From the NCBI RefSeq assembly GCF_014648515.1, contig NZ_BMRG01000001.1:198651-244357 (forward strand): a stretch of 45,707 nucleotides of DNA, in the 5' to 3' direction. The notes beneath the pieces are model-generated. The model was not told the DNA's origin. It saw only the letters and a program-made list of their open reading frames with translations, and did no database searches. Each line of letters starts with the position of its first letter. The first letter of the stretch is position 1. Position numbers and translations under genes: made by a program. Positions 1 to 7,848 of the stretch are shown here, piece after piece. The stretch is from Saccharothrix coeruleofusca (GTDB taxonomy: Bacteria; Actinomycetota; Actinomycetes; Mycobacteriales; Pseudonocardiaceae).

Positions 1-962
1 TTCTGCAGCTGTTCCAGCAGCAGCTTCTCCACGTCGCCGGTGAGGTTCACGGTCAGCGTGGCCGCGGTGTCCCACGGTCCGGGGCGCAGCGAGGACGAGA
101 AGTTCTGGCCCGCGTCGGCCAGGTTCAGCGCCGACTCCTGCATGTCGTTGGCGTTGTCGATGATCAGACCGGTGACGGTGTCGTCGTAGATCCTGGCCTG
201 TTCCGGCGTCGCCGACTTGCGGAAGTCGTTGCGGGCCGCGTCCAGCTCGGCGTTGGCCGCCAGCAGCGCGCGCTGCTGGCCGGGACCGAAGGCGCCGCGC
301 TGGAACACGTCCAGCATGATGCCGCGCTTGCGGGACTCCTGCTCCTTGATGCGGGCCATGGCGTTGGTCGCCAGGTGCAACCGCACCAGCTCGGGGTCGT
401 CGATCCCGGCGATGGCCTGCTCGCCGAGGTCGAGCAGGTTCTCGATGGACTCGGAGTAGGTGCGCAGCACCGCGTCCGGCGGGTACTGCGTCTCGCGCAC
501 CGCGTTGCGCAGGCTGTTGAGCCGGTTGAGCTGCTCGGCGGCGCGGCGGAACCGGGCGACGACCTCGTCGTCCAGATCCCCGCTGAGCTCGCCGATGCGG
601 TTGTTGAGCGTGTCGGTCGCGTCGTTGACGCGACGCAGTTGTCGGTCCAGCACCACGCGGTCGAGCTGCCTGCCCGACGCCACGTGGCTGGTGCTGAGGT
701 CGCGCTCGCGCTGGAGCTGCTGGACCAGGTTCGCGACCGAGGACTCCAGCTGGACCTGGTTGGCCAGGCGGTTGAACTCACTGGCGTTCTGCAGGTCCGC
801 CTGCACCCGCAGCCCGCCCAGCGCGACGGCTGCGACCGTGGGGATCAGCAGCACGGCGCCCAGCTTGGTCGGCAGCCGCCAGTTGCGCAGACGCCACGCG
901 GCGGTGCGCGCGGTGTCCTGCGAAGCGTCCGCCTTCGACCCGGTCCCCGTTTGTTCGGTCAC
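1..962 (-). CDS. Sensor histidine kinase N-terminus with nitrate/nitrite-sensing (NIT) domain, CvnA-like, partial
   Basis: The reading frame starts at a GTG at 962 and is still open at the left edge, so only about 320 N-terminal residues are visible. They show a short basic cytoplasmic stretch (RNWRLPTKLG), one membrane helix near residues 36-51 (AVLLIPTVAAVALGGL), and then a long helical extracytoplasmic region with the arginine-rich pattern QRERDLSTSH typical of NIT sensor domains. In Streptomyces and relatives, such kinases (CvnA) head 'conservons': kinase, roadblock protein, DUF742 protein and small GTPase. The kinase domain and those partners would lie beyond position 1. The gene diverges from a solute-binding lipoprotein. 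The NIT assignment comes from the sequence pattern; the conservon context is inferred. Confidence 0.85.
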   Translation of the reverse strand, partial: MTEQTGTGSKADASQDTARTAAWRLRNWRLPTKLGAVLLIPTVAAVALGGLRVQADLQNASEFNRLANQVQLESSVANLVQQLQRERDLSTSHVASGRQLDRVVLDRQLRRVNDATDTLNNRIGELSGDLDDEVVARFRRAAEQLNRLNSLRNAVRETQYPPDAVLRTYSESIENLLDLGEQAIAGIDDPELVRLHLATNAMARIKEQESRKRGIMLDVFQRGAFGPGQQRALLAANAELDAARNDFRKSATPEQARIYDDTVTGLIIDNANDMQESALNLADAGQNFSSSLRPGPWDTAATLTVNLTGDVEKLLLEQLQ

Positions 963-1403
963 AGTTCCATCACCCAGCGCAGCCAGTCCGTCACCCGTTT
1001 CGGGCCTATCGGAGCGCGGTGTAATCCCCACGCCAGTCTGGCTGGGACCTCTCTCTCGTCGGGCCACCCTGGGCTTCCTCTTCCGGCAGCAGTGTTCCCC
1101 GGCCTCTCCCCAGAGCCGAAGCATGGACTCGAAATCGGGCCGAATTGCAGCACAGAGGCGGTCGAGCCGGCTAGGCACCCCACCTCTGGGCGGGTGCACG
1201 GCAGTCTGCGCAGACGGCGTGCCACCCGGCCGGCAGCGTAGTGCCCGCCCCCTACCCGACGGAAGCCTCCGGAAGCACTCACCGTATCGACTAGGGCTGT
1301 CTTTTCATACCTACGGGTGGTTACCATCCCCGAACGTCGACACCTCGTCGGCAATTCCGTGATCACACCGACCCCGCTCCCGAGGTCAAGGGCGAGAGGT
1401 GCC
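963..1403. other. Divergent intergenic region between kinase and binding-protein genes
   Basis: About 440 bp separate the two divergent starts, and I see no convincing coding frame. The stretch must hold both promoters. A TA-rich segment around 1288-1325 lies before the lipoprotein gene. An imperfect dyad around 1192-1227 is listed separately. Confidence 0.6.
1192..1227. promoter_or_regulatory. Dyad-symmetric candidate operator
   Basis: A perfect 12-bp palindrome, GTCTGCGCAGAC (1204-1215), sits in the centre of a longer imperfect inverted repeat whose outer arms read GGGTG...CACCC. Its position between two divergent genes fits a regulator-binding site. No known regulator is recognised. Confidence 0.4.
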
Positions 1404-2381
1404 ATGCCTACCCCAGCGCGTGTTCTGCGACGTTCCGCGGCGTTGATCGCCTGCGCCGCGACTCTGTCGGCTTGCGGGCTGATCCCGGGAACCGACAGCG
1501 GCGACCGGCCGGAAGTGGAGCGCACCACGCTGCGCATCGGCGTGCTGCCGGTGGTCGACGTCGCCCCGCTGCGGCTCGCGATCAACGACAAGCTGTTCGA
1601 GCGGGCGGGCCTGCAGGTCCAGCTGGTCCCCCTCAACAACGAGGACGAGGGCATCAAGCAGCTCGACACCACCCTGGACGTGACCTGGGCCAGCCACGTG
1701 AACCTGTTCCAGGCCGTGGCCGAGGGCACCCAGCTGCAGATCCAGGGCGAGGCCTACCAGGCGGGCGCCAACTCGATGGCGCTGGTCACCATCGACAGCA
1801 GGTACGACAGCCCCGGCGCGCTGCCCACCCCCAAGATCGCGGTGAACAGCACCGTCGACCTCGGCGCGCTGACCACCAAGGCGGTGCTGGACACCGCGGG
1901 CGTGGGCAAGCAGGGCATCCAGCTGCGCGAGATGGCGTTCGAGCAGATGGTCAGCGCCATGCAGGCCAAGCAGGTCGACGCGGCCTGGATGATCGAGCCG
2001 CACATCACCAAGGCGCAGCGCGACATCGGCGCGCGGATCGTCACCGACACCGCGACCGGCCCCACCAAGGAACTGCCCATGTCGGGCTACGCGTCGAGCA
2101 AGAAGTTCGCCGACGACAACCCCAACACGCTGGCGCTGTTCCGCTCGGTGCTGCGCGACGCCCAGCAGGCCGCCACCAACAACAAGCTGGCCGTGCAGGA
2201 CGCGCTGACCAGCTACATCGACGTGGACCAGCAGACCGCGGCGCTGGTGTCGGTGGGCACCTTCCCGCTCTCGCTCAACCCGGTCCGGCTCCAGCGGGTC
2301 GCCGACCTGATGGAGACCGAGGACGTGCTGCCCGGCCGCCTGGACGTGCAGGGGCTGCTGCCCCCGGACGCGAACGGCTGA
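1404..2381 (+). CDS. ABC transporter substrate-binding lipoprotein (NMT1/SsuA-like)
   Basis: The predicted product is a 325-residue lipoprotein of the nitrate/sulfonate/taurine binding family, which captures a small ligand outside the membrane. The ATG at 1404 follows a purine-rich GAGAGG. It begins a signal peptide with lipobox LSAC (cysteine near residue 24). The mature part opens with the family pattern TLRIGVLPVVDVAPLRLAI and contains the hinge sequence VTWASHVNLFQAVAEG. An upstream in-frame codon at 1317 would add 29 residues before the signal peptide and is unlikely. No permease or ATPase gene adjoins. The divergent NIT-domain kinase suggests the protein could feed a ligand signal to that sensor rather than serve transport, but that is inference. 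Confidence 0.8.
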   Translation: MPTPARVLRRSAALIACAATLSACGLIPGTDSGDRPEVERTTLRIGVLPVVDVAPLRLAINDKLFERAGLQVQLVPLNNEDEGIKQLDTTLDVTWASHVNLFQAVAEGTQLQIQGEAYQAGANSMALVTIDSRYDSPGALPTPKIAVNSTVDLGALTTKAVLDTAGVGKQGIQLREMAFEQMVSAMQAKQVDAAWMIEPHITKAQRDIGARIVTDTATGPTKELPMSGYASSKKFADDNPNTLALFRSVLRDAQQAATNNKLAVQDALTSYIDVDQQTAALVSVGTFPLSLNPVRLQRVADLMETEDVLPGRLDVQGLLPPDANG

Positions 2382-2391
2382 CCCGCTCCGT

Positions 2392-2431
2392 CGCCGAGGG
2401 CCTCCCGGAACGTCGCGGGAGGCCCTCGGCG
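2392..2431. terminator. Bidirectional hairpin terminator
   Basis: Perfect 15-bp arms (2392-2406 and 2417-2431) are separated by 10 bases, between the convergent ends of the binding-protein gene and the LppU-like cluster. There is no long U-tract, which is usual for actinobacterial terminators. Confidence 0.8.
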
Positions 2432-2434
2432 CGT

Positions 2435-2542
2435 TCAGGCCACCGCCGAGCAGGCGGGGACCGCGTCGCCCTCCTCCTTGAAGCAGTGGCCCTCCTCGGC
2501 GTTGAGGTTGAGCGCGATGCCGTCGCCGTCCTCTCCGCTCAC
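2435..2542 (-). CDS. Small 35-residue ORF overlapping the LppU-like gene
   Basis: The GTG at 2542 overlaps the stop of the preceding gene by 4 bp (GTGA), the usual sign of translational coupling. The 35 codons have nearly perfect G/C third positions, as in real local genes. The product is acidic, with two cysteines in GHCFKEEGDAVPAC. That pattern recalls the GDCF...VPC motif of the actinobacterial LppU/septum-formation families, so the ORF could be a coupled microprotein. It could equally be the remains of a further repeat lost to a frameshift from the upstream gene. No membrane segment or signal is present. Confidence 0.45.
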   Translation of the reverse strand: MSGEDGDGIALNLNAEEGHCFKEEGDAVPACSAVA

Positions 2543-3051
2543 CGGGCGGCGGGCCCCCGTGCCAGGCAGAACGTCACCGACGGCTCGGGGTAGGCCACCG
2601 CGCGGTCCGACCCGCAGGACACCTCGCCCGTCCCCACCTTGGCCACCCGCACGGCGTGCGCGCCCGCGCAGTCCACCCGGCGCATCCCGACCTGCCGGTC
2701 GCCGCGGTAGCACGCGCCCTCGACGAAGTTGGGGATCAGGCACAGCGTGAACGGGCCCGCGTAGGTGGAGTACCGGGCCCCGCCCTTCGGGCAGCCCTCC
2801 CCCTCCTCCAGCACCTTCGCGATCCGGACGTTGGCCTGCTCGGAGCCGCAGTCGGCGGGCCGGTAGCGCGGCTCGTCCCCGGTCCCGGCCACGGCCGCGC
2901 ACTCGCCCGGCCTGGGGCGCGGGCCGTCCTGCCCCGCCACGGCCAGCGCGCACGCCCCCGCGACCACGACAGCCGCCGCGCCGACGCCCCACCCGATCTT
3001 CCGCATGGCCACGACATCGGCGCACCCGCGCTCCGGGTTGAGCGGATTCAC
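2539..3051 (-). CDS. LppU-like membrane-anchored cysteine-rich protein (second copy)
   Basis: The product has 170 residues if it starts at the GTG at 3051, which directly follows GCATGAGG and lies 9 bases after the previous gene. An ATG at 3006 would give 155 residues. A single hydrophobic helix (VGAAAVVVAGACALAVAG) is followed by an exported domain with paired cysteines (PGECAAV, PADCGSE, EGACY, RVDCAG, EVSCGS, TFCLA). The same cysteine spacing and the YPEP.VT.CLA ending occur in the upstream neighbour, so the two arose by tandem duplication. Family membership (LppU/SCO3897-like) is judged from this pattern. The biochemical role is unknown; an extracytoplasmic, disulfide-stabilised envelope protein is likely. 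Confidence 0.7.
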   Translation of the reverse strand: MNPLNPERGCADVVAMRKIGWGVGAAAVVVAGACALAVAGQDGPRPRPGECAAVAGTGDEPRYRPADCGSEQANVRIAKVLEEGEGCPKGGARYSTYAGPFTLCLIPNFVEGACYRGDRQVGMRRVDCAGAHAVRVAKVGTGEVSCGSDRAVAYPEPSVTFCLARGPAAR

Positions 3052-3060
3052 CTCATGCGG

Positions 3061-3597
3061 TCACATCTCGGCGGGCGCCAGGCAGTAGGTGACCGCGGGC
3101 TCGGGGTAGGACATGCCCGCGCTGTCCGGGCACTGGGTGGTGTCCGTGGAACCCTGGACGACCTTGGTGACCTTGATCGTGTCCCCGCCCGCGCAGTCGG
3201 ACTTGACGAACCCGTCGCCGCGCTCGTCCGGCGCGTAGCAGGCGCCCTCGACCATGTTCGGCAGCAGGCACAGCGTCGTGGTGGACCCGGTCTCCGGCAG
3301 CGCCTCGGTGTACAGGCCCTCCTCCGGGCACGCCGCGTCCGCGCCCTCGACGACCTTGCCGACCTTGTAGCCCGCCTTGTCGTCACCGCAGTCCGCGGCG
3401 GCGGCGACCGGCTTGGCCTCGGCCTGCGAGGCCCCGCCCTGCACCGCCGCGCAGTCGCCCGCGGCGAGTGAACCGCCGTCCCGGACCACCATGAAGACCG
3501 CGAAGGCGATCGCGGCCGCGGCCACCACCGCCAACCCGGCGATCAGCCCCCGCCTGCGGTTGCCCCCCGGCTGCGGCTGCGCATCGTCAGTGCTCAT
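3061..3597 (-). CDS. LppU-like membrane-anchored cysteine-rich protein (first copy)
   Basis: The product has 178 residues. The ATG at 3597 follows GAGGGTGG, and a TACGCT hexamer (3646-3651, minus strand) could be the -10 box. The chain has a short hydrophilic N-terminus (QPQPGGNRRR), one membrane helix (LIAGLAVVAAAAIAFAVFMV) and an exported domain. Cysteines occur in AAGDCAAV, AADCGDD, EGACYAP, KSDCAGG and VTYCLA. It is clearly paralogous to the gene just downstream and probably co-transcribed with it. LppU/SCO3897-like families are common in actinomycetes, but their function is not established. Confidence 0.75.
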   Translation of the reverse strand: MSTDDAQPQPGGNRRRGLIAGLAVVAAAAIAFAVFMVVRDGGSLAAGDCAAVQGGASQAEAKPVAAAADCGDDKAGYKVGKVVEGADAACPEEGLYTEALPETGSTTTLCLLPNMVEGACYAPDERGDGFVKSDCAGGDTIKVTKVVQGSTDTTQCPDSAGMSYPEPAVTYCLAPAEM

Positions 3598-3705
3598 GAC
3601 CACCCTCGCGTCGGTGCTGTGATCGGTGCTGTGACGGCGTCCGCCAGCGTACTTGCACGCGGTTGGAACACTGGTGAGGACGCCAACCGACAGGAGTGCG
3701 CTTCC

Positions 3706-5358
3706 GTGACCGACGGCCCCTTGATCGTCCAGTCGGACAAGACCCTGCTGCTGGAGGTCGACCACCCGCTCTCCGACGAGGCGCGCACCGCCATCGCGCC
3801 GTTCGCCGAGCTGGAACGCGCCCCCGAGCACGTGCACACCTACCGGGTCACGCCGCTGGCGCTGTGGAACGCGCGCGCCGCGGGCCACGACGCCGAGCAG
3901 GTGGTGGACGCGCTGGTGCGGTTCTCCCGCTACCCGGTGCCGCAGCCGCTGCTGGTGGACGTGGTCGACACCATGGGCCGGTTCGGCAGGCTGCAGCTGG
4001 CCAACCACCCGGCGCACGGGCTGGTGCTGAGCACCACCGACCGCGCGGTGCTGGAGGAGGTGCTGCGCAACAAGAAGATCAAGCCGATGCTCGGGGCGCG
4101 CATCGACGACGACACCGTCGTGGTGCACCCCAGCGAGCGCGGCAGGCTCAAGCAGCTGCTGCTCAAGGTCGGCTGGCCCGCCGAGGACCTGGCGGGCTAC
4201 GTCGACGGCGAGGCGCACCCGATCGAGCTGGTCGAGGACGGCTGGCGGCTGCGCGACTACCAGCGGCTGGCCGCGCAGGCGTTCCGGGCGGGCGGCTCGG
4301 GCGTGGTCGTGCTGCCCTGCGGCGCGGGCAAGACGCTGGTCGGCGCGGCGGCCATGGCCGAGGCCGGGGCGACCACGCTGATCCTGGTGACCAACACCGT
4401 GGCCGGGCGGCAGTGGAAGCGGGAGCTGGTCGCCCGCACCTCGCTGACCGAGGACGAGATCGGCGAGTACTCCGGCGAGCGCAAGGAGATCCGCCCGGTC
4501 ACCATCGCCACCTACCAGGTGATCACCCGCAAGTCCAAGGGCGAGTACAAGCACCTGGAGCTGTTCGACTCGCGCGACTGGGGCCTGATCGTCTACGACG
4601 AGGTGCACCTGCTGCCCGCGCCGGTGTTCCGGATGACCGCCGACCTGCAGTCCCGCAGGCGGCTGGGGCTGACCGCGACCCTGGTCCGCGAGGACGGCCA
4701 GGAGGGCGACGTGTTCTCCCTGATCGGCCCGAAGCGCTACGACGTGCCGTGGCGCGACATCGAGGCGCAGGGCTGGATCGCGCCCGCCGAGTGCACCGAG
4801 GTCCGGGTCACGCTGACCGACAACGAGCGGCTGGAGTACGCCACCGCCGAGCCGGAGGAGCGCTACAAGCTGTGCTCCACCGCGCGCACCAAGCTGCCCG
4901 TGGTGCGGGCCATCCTCGACCGGCACAAGGACGAGCCGACCCTGGTCATCGGCGCCTACCTGGACCAGCTGGAGGCGCTGGGCGAGGCCCTGGACGCGCC
5001 GGTCATCCAGGGCTCCACCAAGAACAAGGAGCGCGAGCAGCTGTTCGACGCCTTCCGGCGCGGGGAGCTGCGCACCCTCGTGGTGTCCAAAGTGGCCAAC
5101 TTCTCCATCGACCTGCCGGAGGCCTCGGTGGCGGTGCAGGTGTCGGGCACCTTCGGCTCGCGCCAGGAGGAGGCGCAGCGGCTGGGCAGGTTGTTGCGCC
5201 CCAAGGGCGACGGGCGGCAGGCGCACTTCTACTCGGTGGTGGCGCGGGACACCCTGGACACCGACTACGCCGCGCACCGGCAGCGGTTCCTGGCCGAGCA
5301 GGGCTACGCCTACCGCATCGTGGACGCCGACGACCTGCTGGGACCGAAGATCGGCTGA
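3706..5358 (+). CDS. XPB/ERCC3-family DNA repair helicase
   Basis: This 550-residue superfamily 2 helicase is related to the eukaryotic and archaeal XPB protein that unwinds DNA in repair. The GTG at 3706 lies about 10 bases after AGGAG. Visible motifs are Walker A LPCGAGKT (near residue 204), the DEVH box YDEVH (near 296), motif III LTATLVRED (near 322), which contains the XPB-specific R-E-D triplet, and motif VI QRLGRLLRP (near 491). The N-terminal ~180 residues resemble the XPB damage-recognition-like region. Actinobacterial XPB is described as a 3'-to-5' helicase. It is a single gene, divergent from the LppU-like pair. Confidence 0.93.
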   Translation: MTDGPLIVQSDKTLLLEVDHPLSDEARTAIAPFAELERAPEHVHTYRVTPLALWNARAAGHDAEQVVDALVRFSRYPVPQPLLVDVVDTMGRFGRLQLANHPAHGLVLSTTDRAVLEEVLRNKKIKPMLGARIDDDTVVVHPSERGRLKQLLLKVGWPAEDLAGYVDGEAHPIELVEDGWRLRDYQRLAAQAFRAGGSGVVVLPCGAGKTLVGAAAMAEAGATTLILVTNTVAGRQWKRELVARTSLTEDEIGEYSGERKEIRPVTIATYQVITRKSKGEYKHLELFDSRDWGLIVYDEVHLLPAPVFRMTADLQSRRRLGLTATLVREDGQEGDVFSLIGPKRYDVPWRDIEAQGWIAPAECTEVRVTLTDNERLEYATAEPEERYKLCSTARTKLPVVRAILDRHKDEPTLVIGAYLDQLEALGEALDAPVIQGSTKNKEREQLFDAFRRGELRTLVVSKVANFSIDLPEASVAVQVSGTFGSRQEEAQRLGRLLRPKGDGRQAHFYSVVARDTLDTDYAAHRQRFLAEQGYAYRIVDADDLLGPKIG

Positions 5359-5421
5359 CCGCGTCCGGCGGCGGTCCCGGTGCGCGCTAGGTTGTCACCG
5401 GGTTGGGGGACCGGAGGACGC

Positions 5422-6075
5422 ATGAACGTGGTGGTGCGGCTGACACCGTTGCCGCGCTGGTGGATGTGGCGTCCCGGCGCGGACCGCGCCGCGGTGGCGG
5501 CGGAGGCCAGGCGGCGGGTCCGGCACGGCCGGGCGCGCGTGCTGCTGCCCGCGGCGGTGCCGCTGGCGGGCGCGCTGGCCGTGCTCGGCGCCACGCCCTG
5601 GTGGGCCGCCGGGCTGGCCTGCGCGCCGTTCGCGCTGGCGGGCCTGGTCGTGCTGGTGCCGCCGAGGGTGGCCGAGTGGGACGTGGTGAAGCTGGCGCGC
5701 GAGCAGGACGTCGTGCACTTCGAGCAGTTCCCGCTGGAGCAGCGGCGGCGCGCCCGGCGGCTGTGCGAGCACTTCCTGGCCGTGGACCGCACCTCGCTGG
5801 ACCCGGCGCGGGTCGAGCGGGTCGAGCGGTCGCTGTGGCAGGCGCTGGTGGCGCTGCGCGACAGCGGGACCGTGCGCGAGGCGCTGGCCAAGGCGTCCAA
5901 CCGGCCGGGGTTGGCGGCGGCCATCGCCGAGACCACCCGCGCGCTGGCCGAGCTGGACCGGCGGCTGGACCAGTTCGGCGACGCGCTGCGCATCCTGGCC
6001 GAGGAGCTGGACCCGGAGCTGGCGGGCAGCGCGCTGCGGCGGGTGGCCGCGCTGGACCCGGTCGCCACCTGGTAG
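5422..6075 (+). CDS. Hypothetical membrane protein with helical C-terminal domain
   Basis: The product has 217 residues. The ATG at 5422 follows GGAGG, and TAGGTT at 5385-5390 could be the -10 box. Two adjacent hydrophobic segments (about residues 38-77, VLLPAAVPLAGALAVLGA and AAGLACAPFALAGLVVLV) form a likely membrane hairpin. The remaining ~140 residues are charged and helical (EQRRRARRLCEHFLAVDR, TRALAELDRRLDQFG) and probably face the cytoplasm. I do not recognise the family. It sits between the XPB helicase and menC, and no motif gives a function. Confidence 0.75.
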   Translation: MNVVVRLTPLPRWWMWRPGADRAAVAAEARRRVRHGRARVLLPAAVPLAGALAVLGATPWWAAGLACAPFALAGLVVLVPPRVAEWDVVKLAREQDVVHFEQFPLEQRRRARRLCEHFLAVDRTSLDPARVERVERSLWQALVALRDSGTVREALAKASNRPGLAAAIAETTRALAELDRRLDQFGDALRILAEELDPELAGSALRRVAALDPVATW

Positions 6076-6125
6076 CCACCGGTCCGCCCCCGCGCCGACC
6101 CGGCCGGGAGCGGGGACCGCGGTCC

Positions 6126-6131
6126 TAGGAT
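6126..6131 (+). promoter_or_regulatory. -10 element for leaderless menC
   Basis: TAGGAT lies exactly 6 bases before the GTG start at 6138 and no ribosome-binding site intervenes, so transcription probably starts at the start codon. Confidence 0.55.
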
Positions 6132-6137
6132 GTCGCG

Positions 6138-7073
6138 GTGGCGTTCGTCTACTCGATCCCGATGCGCACCCGTTTCCGGGGCATCACCGTCCGCGAGGGC
6201 GTGCTGCTGGAAGGAGATCGCGGCTGGGGCGAGTTCTGCGCGTTCCCCGACTACTCCGACGCCGAGTGCGCGCCCTGGCTGGCGTGCGCCGTCGAGGCCG
6301 CGTCGGCGGGGTGGCCCGAACCGGTGCGGGACCGGGTGCCGGTCAACTGCACGGTGCCGGTCGTGGACCCGCAGCGCGCGCACGCGCTGGTGGCCGCGTC
6401 CGGGTGCGCCACGGCCAAGGTGAAGGTCGCCGACCCCGGCGTGCCGCTGCGGGCGGACCTGGAGCGGGTGGCGGCGGTCCGCGACGCGCTGGGACCGTCC
6501 GGGGCGATCCGGGTGGACGCCAACGCGGCCTGGGACGTCGACACGGCCGTGGCGGCGATCCGGGAGCTGGAGCGGGCCGCGGGCGGGCTGGAGTACGTCG
6601 AGCAGCCCTGCCCGACCCTGGACGAGCTGGCGGCCGTGCGGCGGCGGGTGGACGTGCGCGTCGCGGCCGACGAGTCGATCCGGCGGGCGGAGGACCCGCT
6701 GCGCGTGGCGGTGGCGGGCGCGGCGGACGTGGCGGTGATCAAGGTGGCGCCGCTGGGCGGGGTGCGGCGGGCGCTGCGCGTGGCCGAGGCGTGCGGGCTG
6801 CCGTGCGTGGTGTCCTCGGCGGTGGAGACCTCGGTGGGCATGGCGGCCGGGCTGGCGCTGGCCGGGGCGCTGCCGGAGCTGGACTTCGCGTGCGGCCTGG
6901 GGACGCTGTCGCTGCTGGACGGGGACGTAACGTCGGCGTCGCTGCGGCCGGTGGACGGGTTCCTCCCGGTGCCCCGGCAGCCCCCGACGCCGGACCGGAT
7001 GGCGGAGTTCGCGGCGGACCGGGAGACGACGGCGCGGTGGCTGGACCGGCTGCGCCGCGTGGAAGGTCGCTGA
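6138..7073 (+). CDS. menC: o-Succinylbenzoate synthase
   Basis: MenC dehydrates SHCHC to o-succinylbenzoate in menaquinone biosynthesis. The 311-residue product belongs to the enolase superfamily. The acid/base and metal-binding residues are all visible in order: AKVKVADP (first Lys pair), RVDANAAWD (metal Asp), EYVEQP (metal Glu), AADES (metal Asp) and VIKVAPLGG (second catalytic Lys). The short N-terminal capping region (YSIPMRTRFRGITVREG) matches the actinobacterial form. The GTG at 6138 is chosen because a -10 box lies 6 bases upstream and the family start fits. No other men gene is in the window. Confidence 0.92.
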   Translation: MAFVYSIPMRTRFRGITVREGVLLEGDRGWGEFCAFPDYSDAECAPWLACAVEAASAGWPEPVRDRVPVNCTVPVVDPQRAHALVAASGCATAKVKVADPGVPLRADLERVAAVRDALGPSGAIRVDANAAWDVDTAVAAIRELERAAGGLEYVEQPCPTLDELAAVRRRVDVRVAADESIRRAEDPLRVAVAGAADVAVIKVAPLGGVRRALRVAEACGLPCVVSSAVETSVGMAAGLALAGALPELDFACGLGTLSLLDGDVTSASLRPVDGFLPVPRQPPTPDRMAEFAADRETTARWLDRLRRVEGR

Positions 7074-7114
7074 CACCGGCCACTCCCCGACCCAGCCCGC
7101 GCTCGAGGAAGAAC

Positions 7115-7771
7115 TCAAGCGGCGACGCGTTGGGCAACTCGGCACACCGATTCGACCTGTTCAGGGGTCAAGTCGTACTCGTAGGCGACCGCCTTGATCG
7201 AATCGCCCGCCAGCCACATGCCCACCACCGCGTCGACGGGGACGTGGTTGGTCTCGATCACCGGCGATCCCCCGCTGAACCGGGGGTCGATGATCACCGG
7301 AGCCACCTCCGGGTACTGCCGCAGCCGCAACGCGGCCGCGAAGTCGTCCTCGGTGTCCCACGTGATGTACCGGAGGTAGCCGCCGAGGACTTCCCGGATG
7401 GGGCGCTGCTGGTCGCCGACACGGGCCAGGTCGCCCTCCGCGTAGTCGAGGAAGATGTCGATGCCGTCTGTCGCGATCTTCCTCGTGGCCAGGCCGTACG
7501 GCGTGCCGAACTCCGCCCGCACGGCTGCCGCCGCGTCCCGGACCTTGCTCTTGGTCAGCCCGAGATCGCGCAACGACCGGAGCACGTAGGCCTCGACGAC
7601 GGCCACGAACGGCACCGAGGGCCACCCGCGCCGCTCCGGGGCCACCCGGTGCACGAGCGGCGCACCGCCCGCCTCCTCGGCCAGCCAGTAGTACAGCGTC
7701 GACTCGGGGATGGCGAGGTGCCGGGCCGTCTCCCTGGGCGTGAGCAAGGGGTCGTGGAACTTGTCGACCAC
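7115..7771 (-). CDS. DUF433-domain protein with N-terminal MerR-like helix-turn-helix
   Basis: The product has 218 residues; the GTG at 7771 follows GGGAAGGGGG. The N-terminus (LLTPRETARHLAIPESTLYYWL) looks like a MerR/excisionase-type helix-turn-helix. The C-terminal ~60 residues (VIIDPRFSGGSPVI, then VPVDAVVGMWLAGDSIKAV and YDLTPEQVE) are a typical DUF433 domain. DUF433 proteins are often antitoxins next to a PIN-like DUF5615 toxin, but no such gene is adjacent. Codon third positions are visibly less GC-biased than in the neighbours, which hints at acquisition by transfer. It is a DNA-binding protein by inference, with an unknown target. Confidence 0.75.
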   Translation of the reverse strand: MVDKFHDPLLTPRETARHLAIPESTLYYWLAEEAGGAPLVHRVAPERRGWPSVPFVAVVEAYVLRSLRDLGLTKSKVRDAAAAVRAEFGTPYGLATRKIATDGIDIFLDYAEGDLARVGDQQRPIREVLGGYLRYITWDTEDDFAAALRLRQYPEVAPVIIDPRFSGGSPVIETNHVPVDAVVGMWLAGDSIKAVAYEYDLTPEQVESVCRVAQRVAA

Positions 7772-7848
7772 CGCCGCACCCCCTTCCCGGACATCCCGAT
7801 CGTACGGTCACACCCACCGACCCGATCGGGCGACACGGCTCGCGCGGG

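Noticed and set aside
2543-3025. Longer minus-strand frame (from 3025) ending at 2435
   Set aside because: Upstream of 2542 it is the shadow of the LppU-like gene (Arg/Gly-rich, no cysteine pattern). Only its final 35 codons look coding.
3061-5277. Long minus-strand frame (738 codons) opposite the XPB helicase gene
   Set aside because: Only its last 178 codons (from 3597) are a real gene. The rest is antisense to a helicase with all motifs and is rich in Arg, Gln, Gly and Leu, as expected of a shadow frame in GC-rich DNA.
7074-7114. A toxin gene partner for the DUF433 protein
   Set aside because: Only about 40 bp lie downstream and 77 bp upstream; no frame long enough for a PIN-like toxin exists there.
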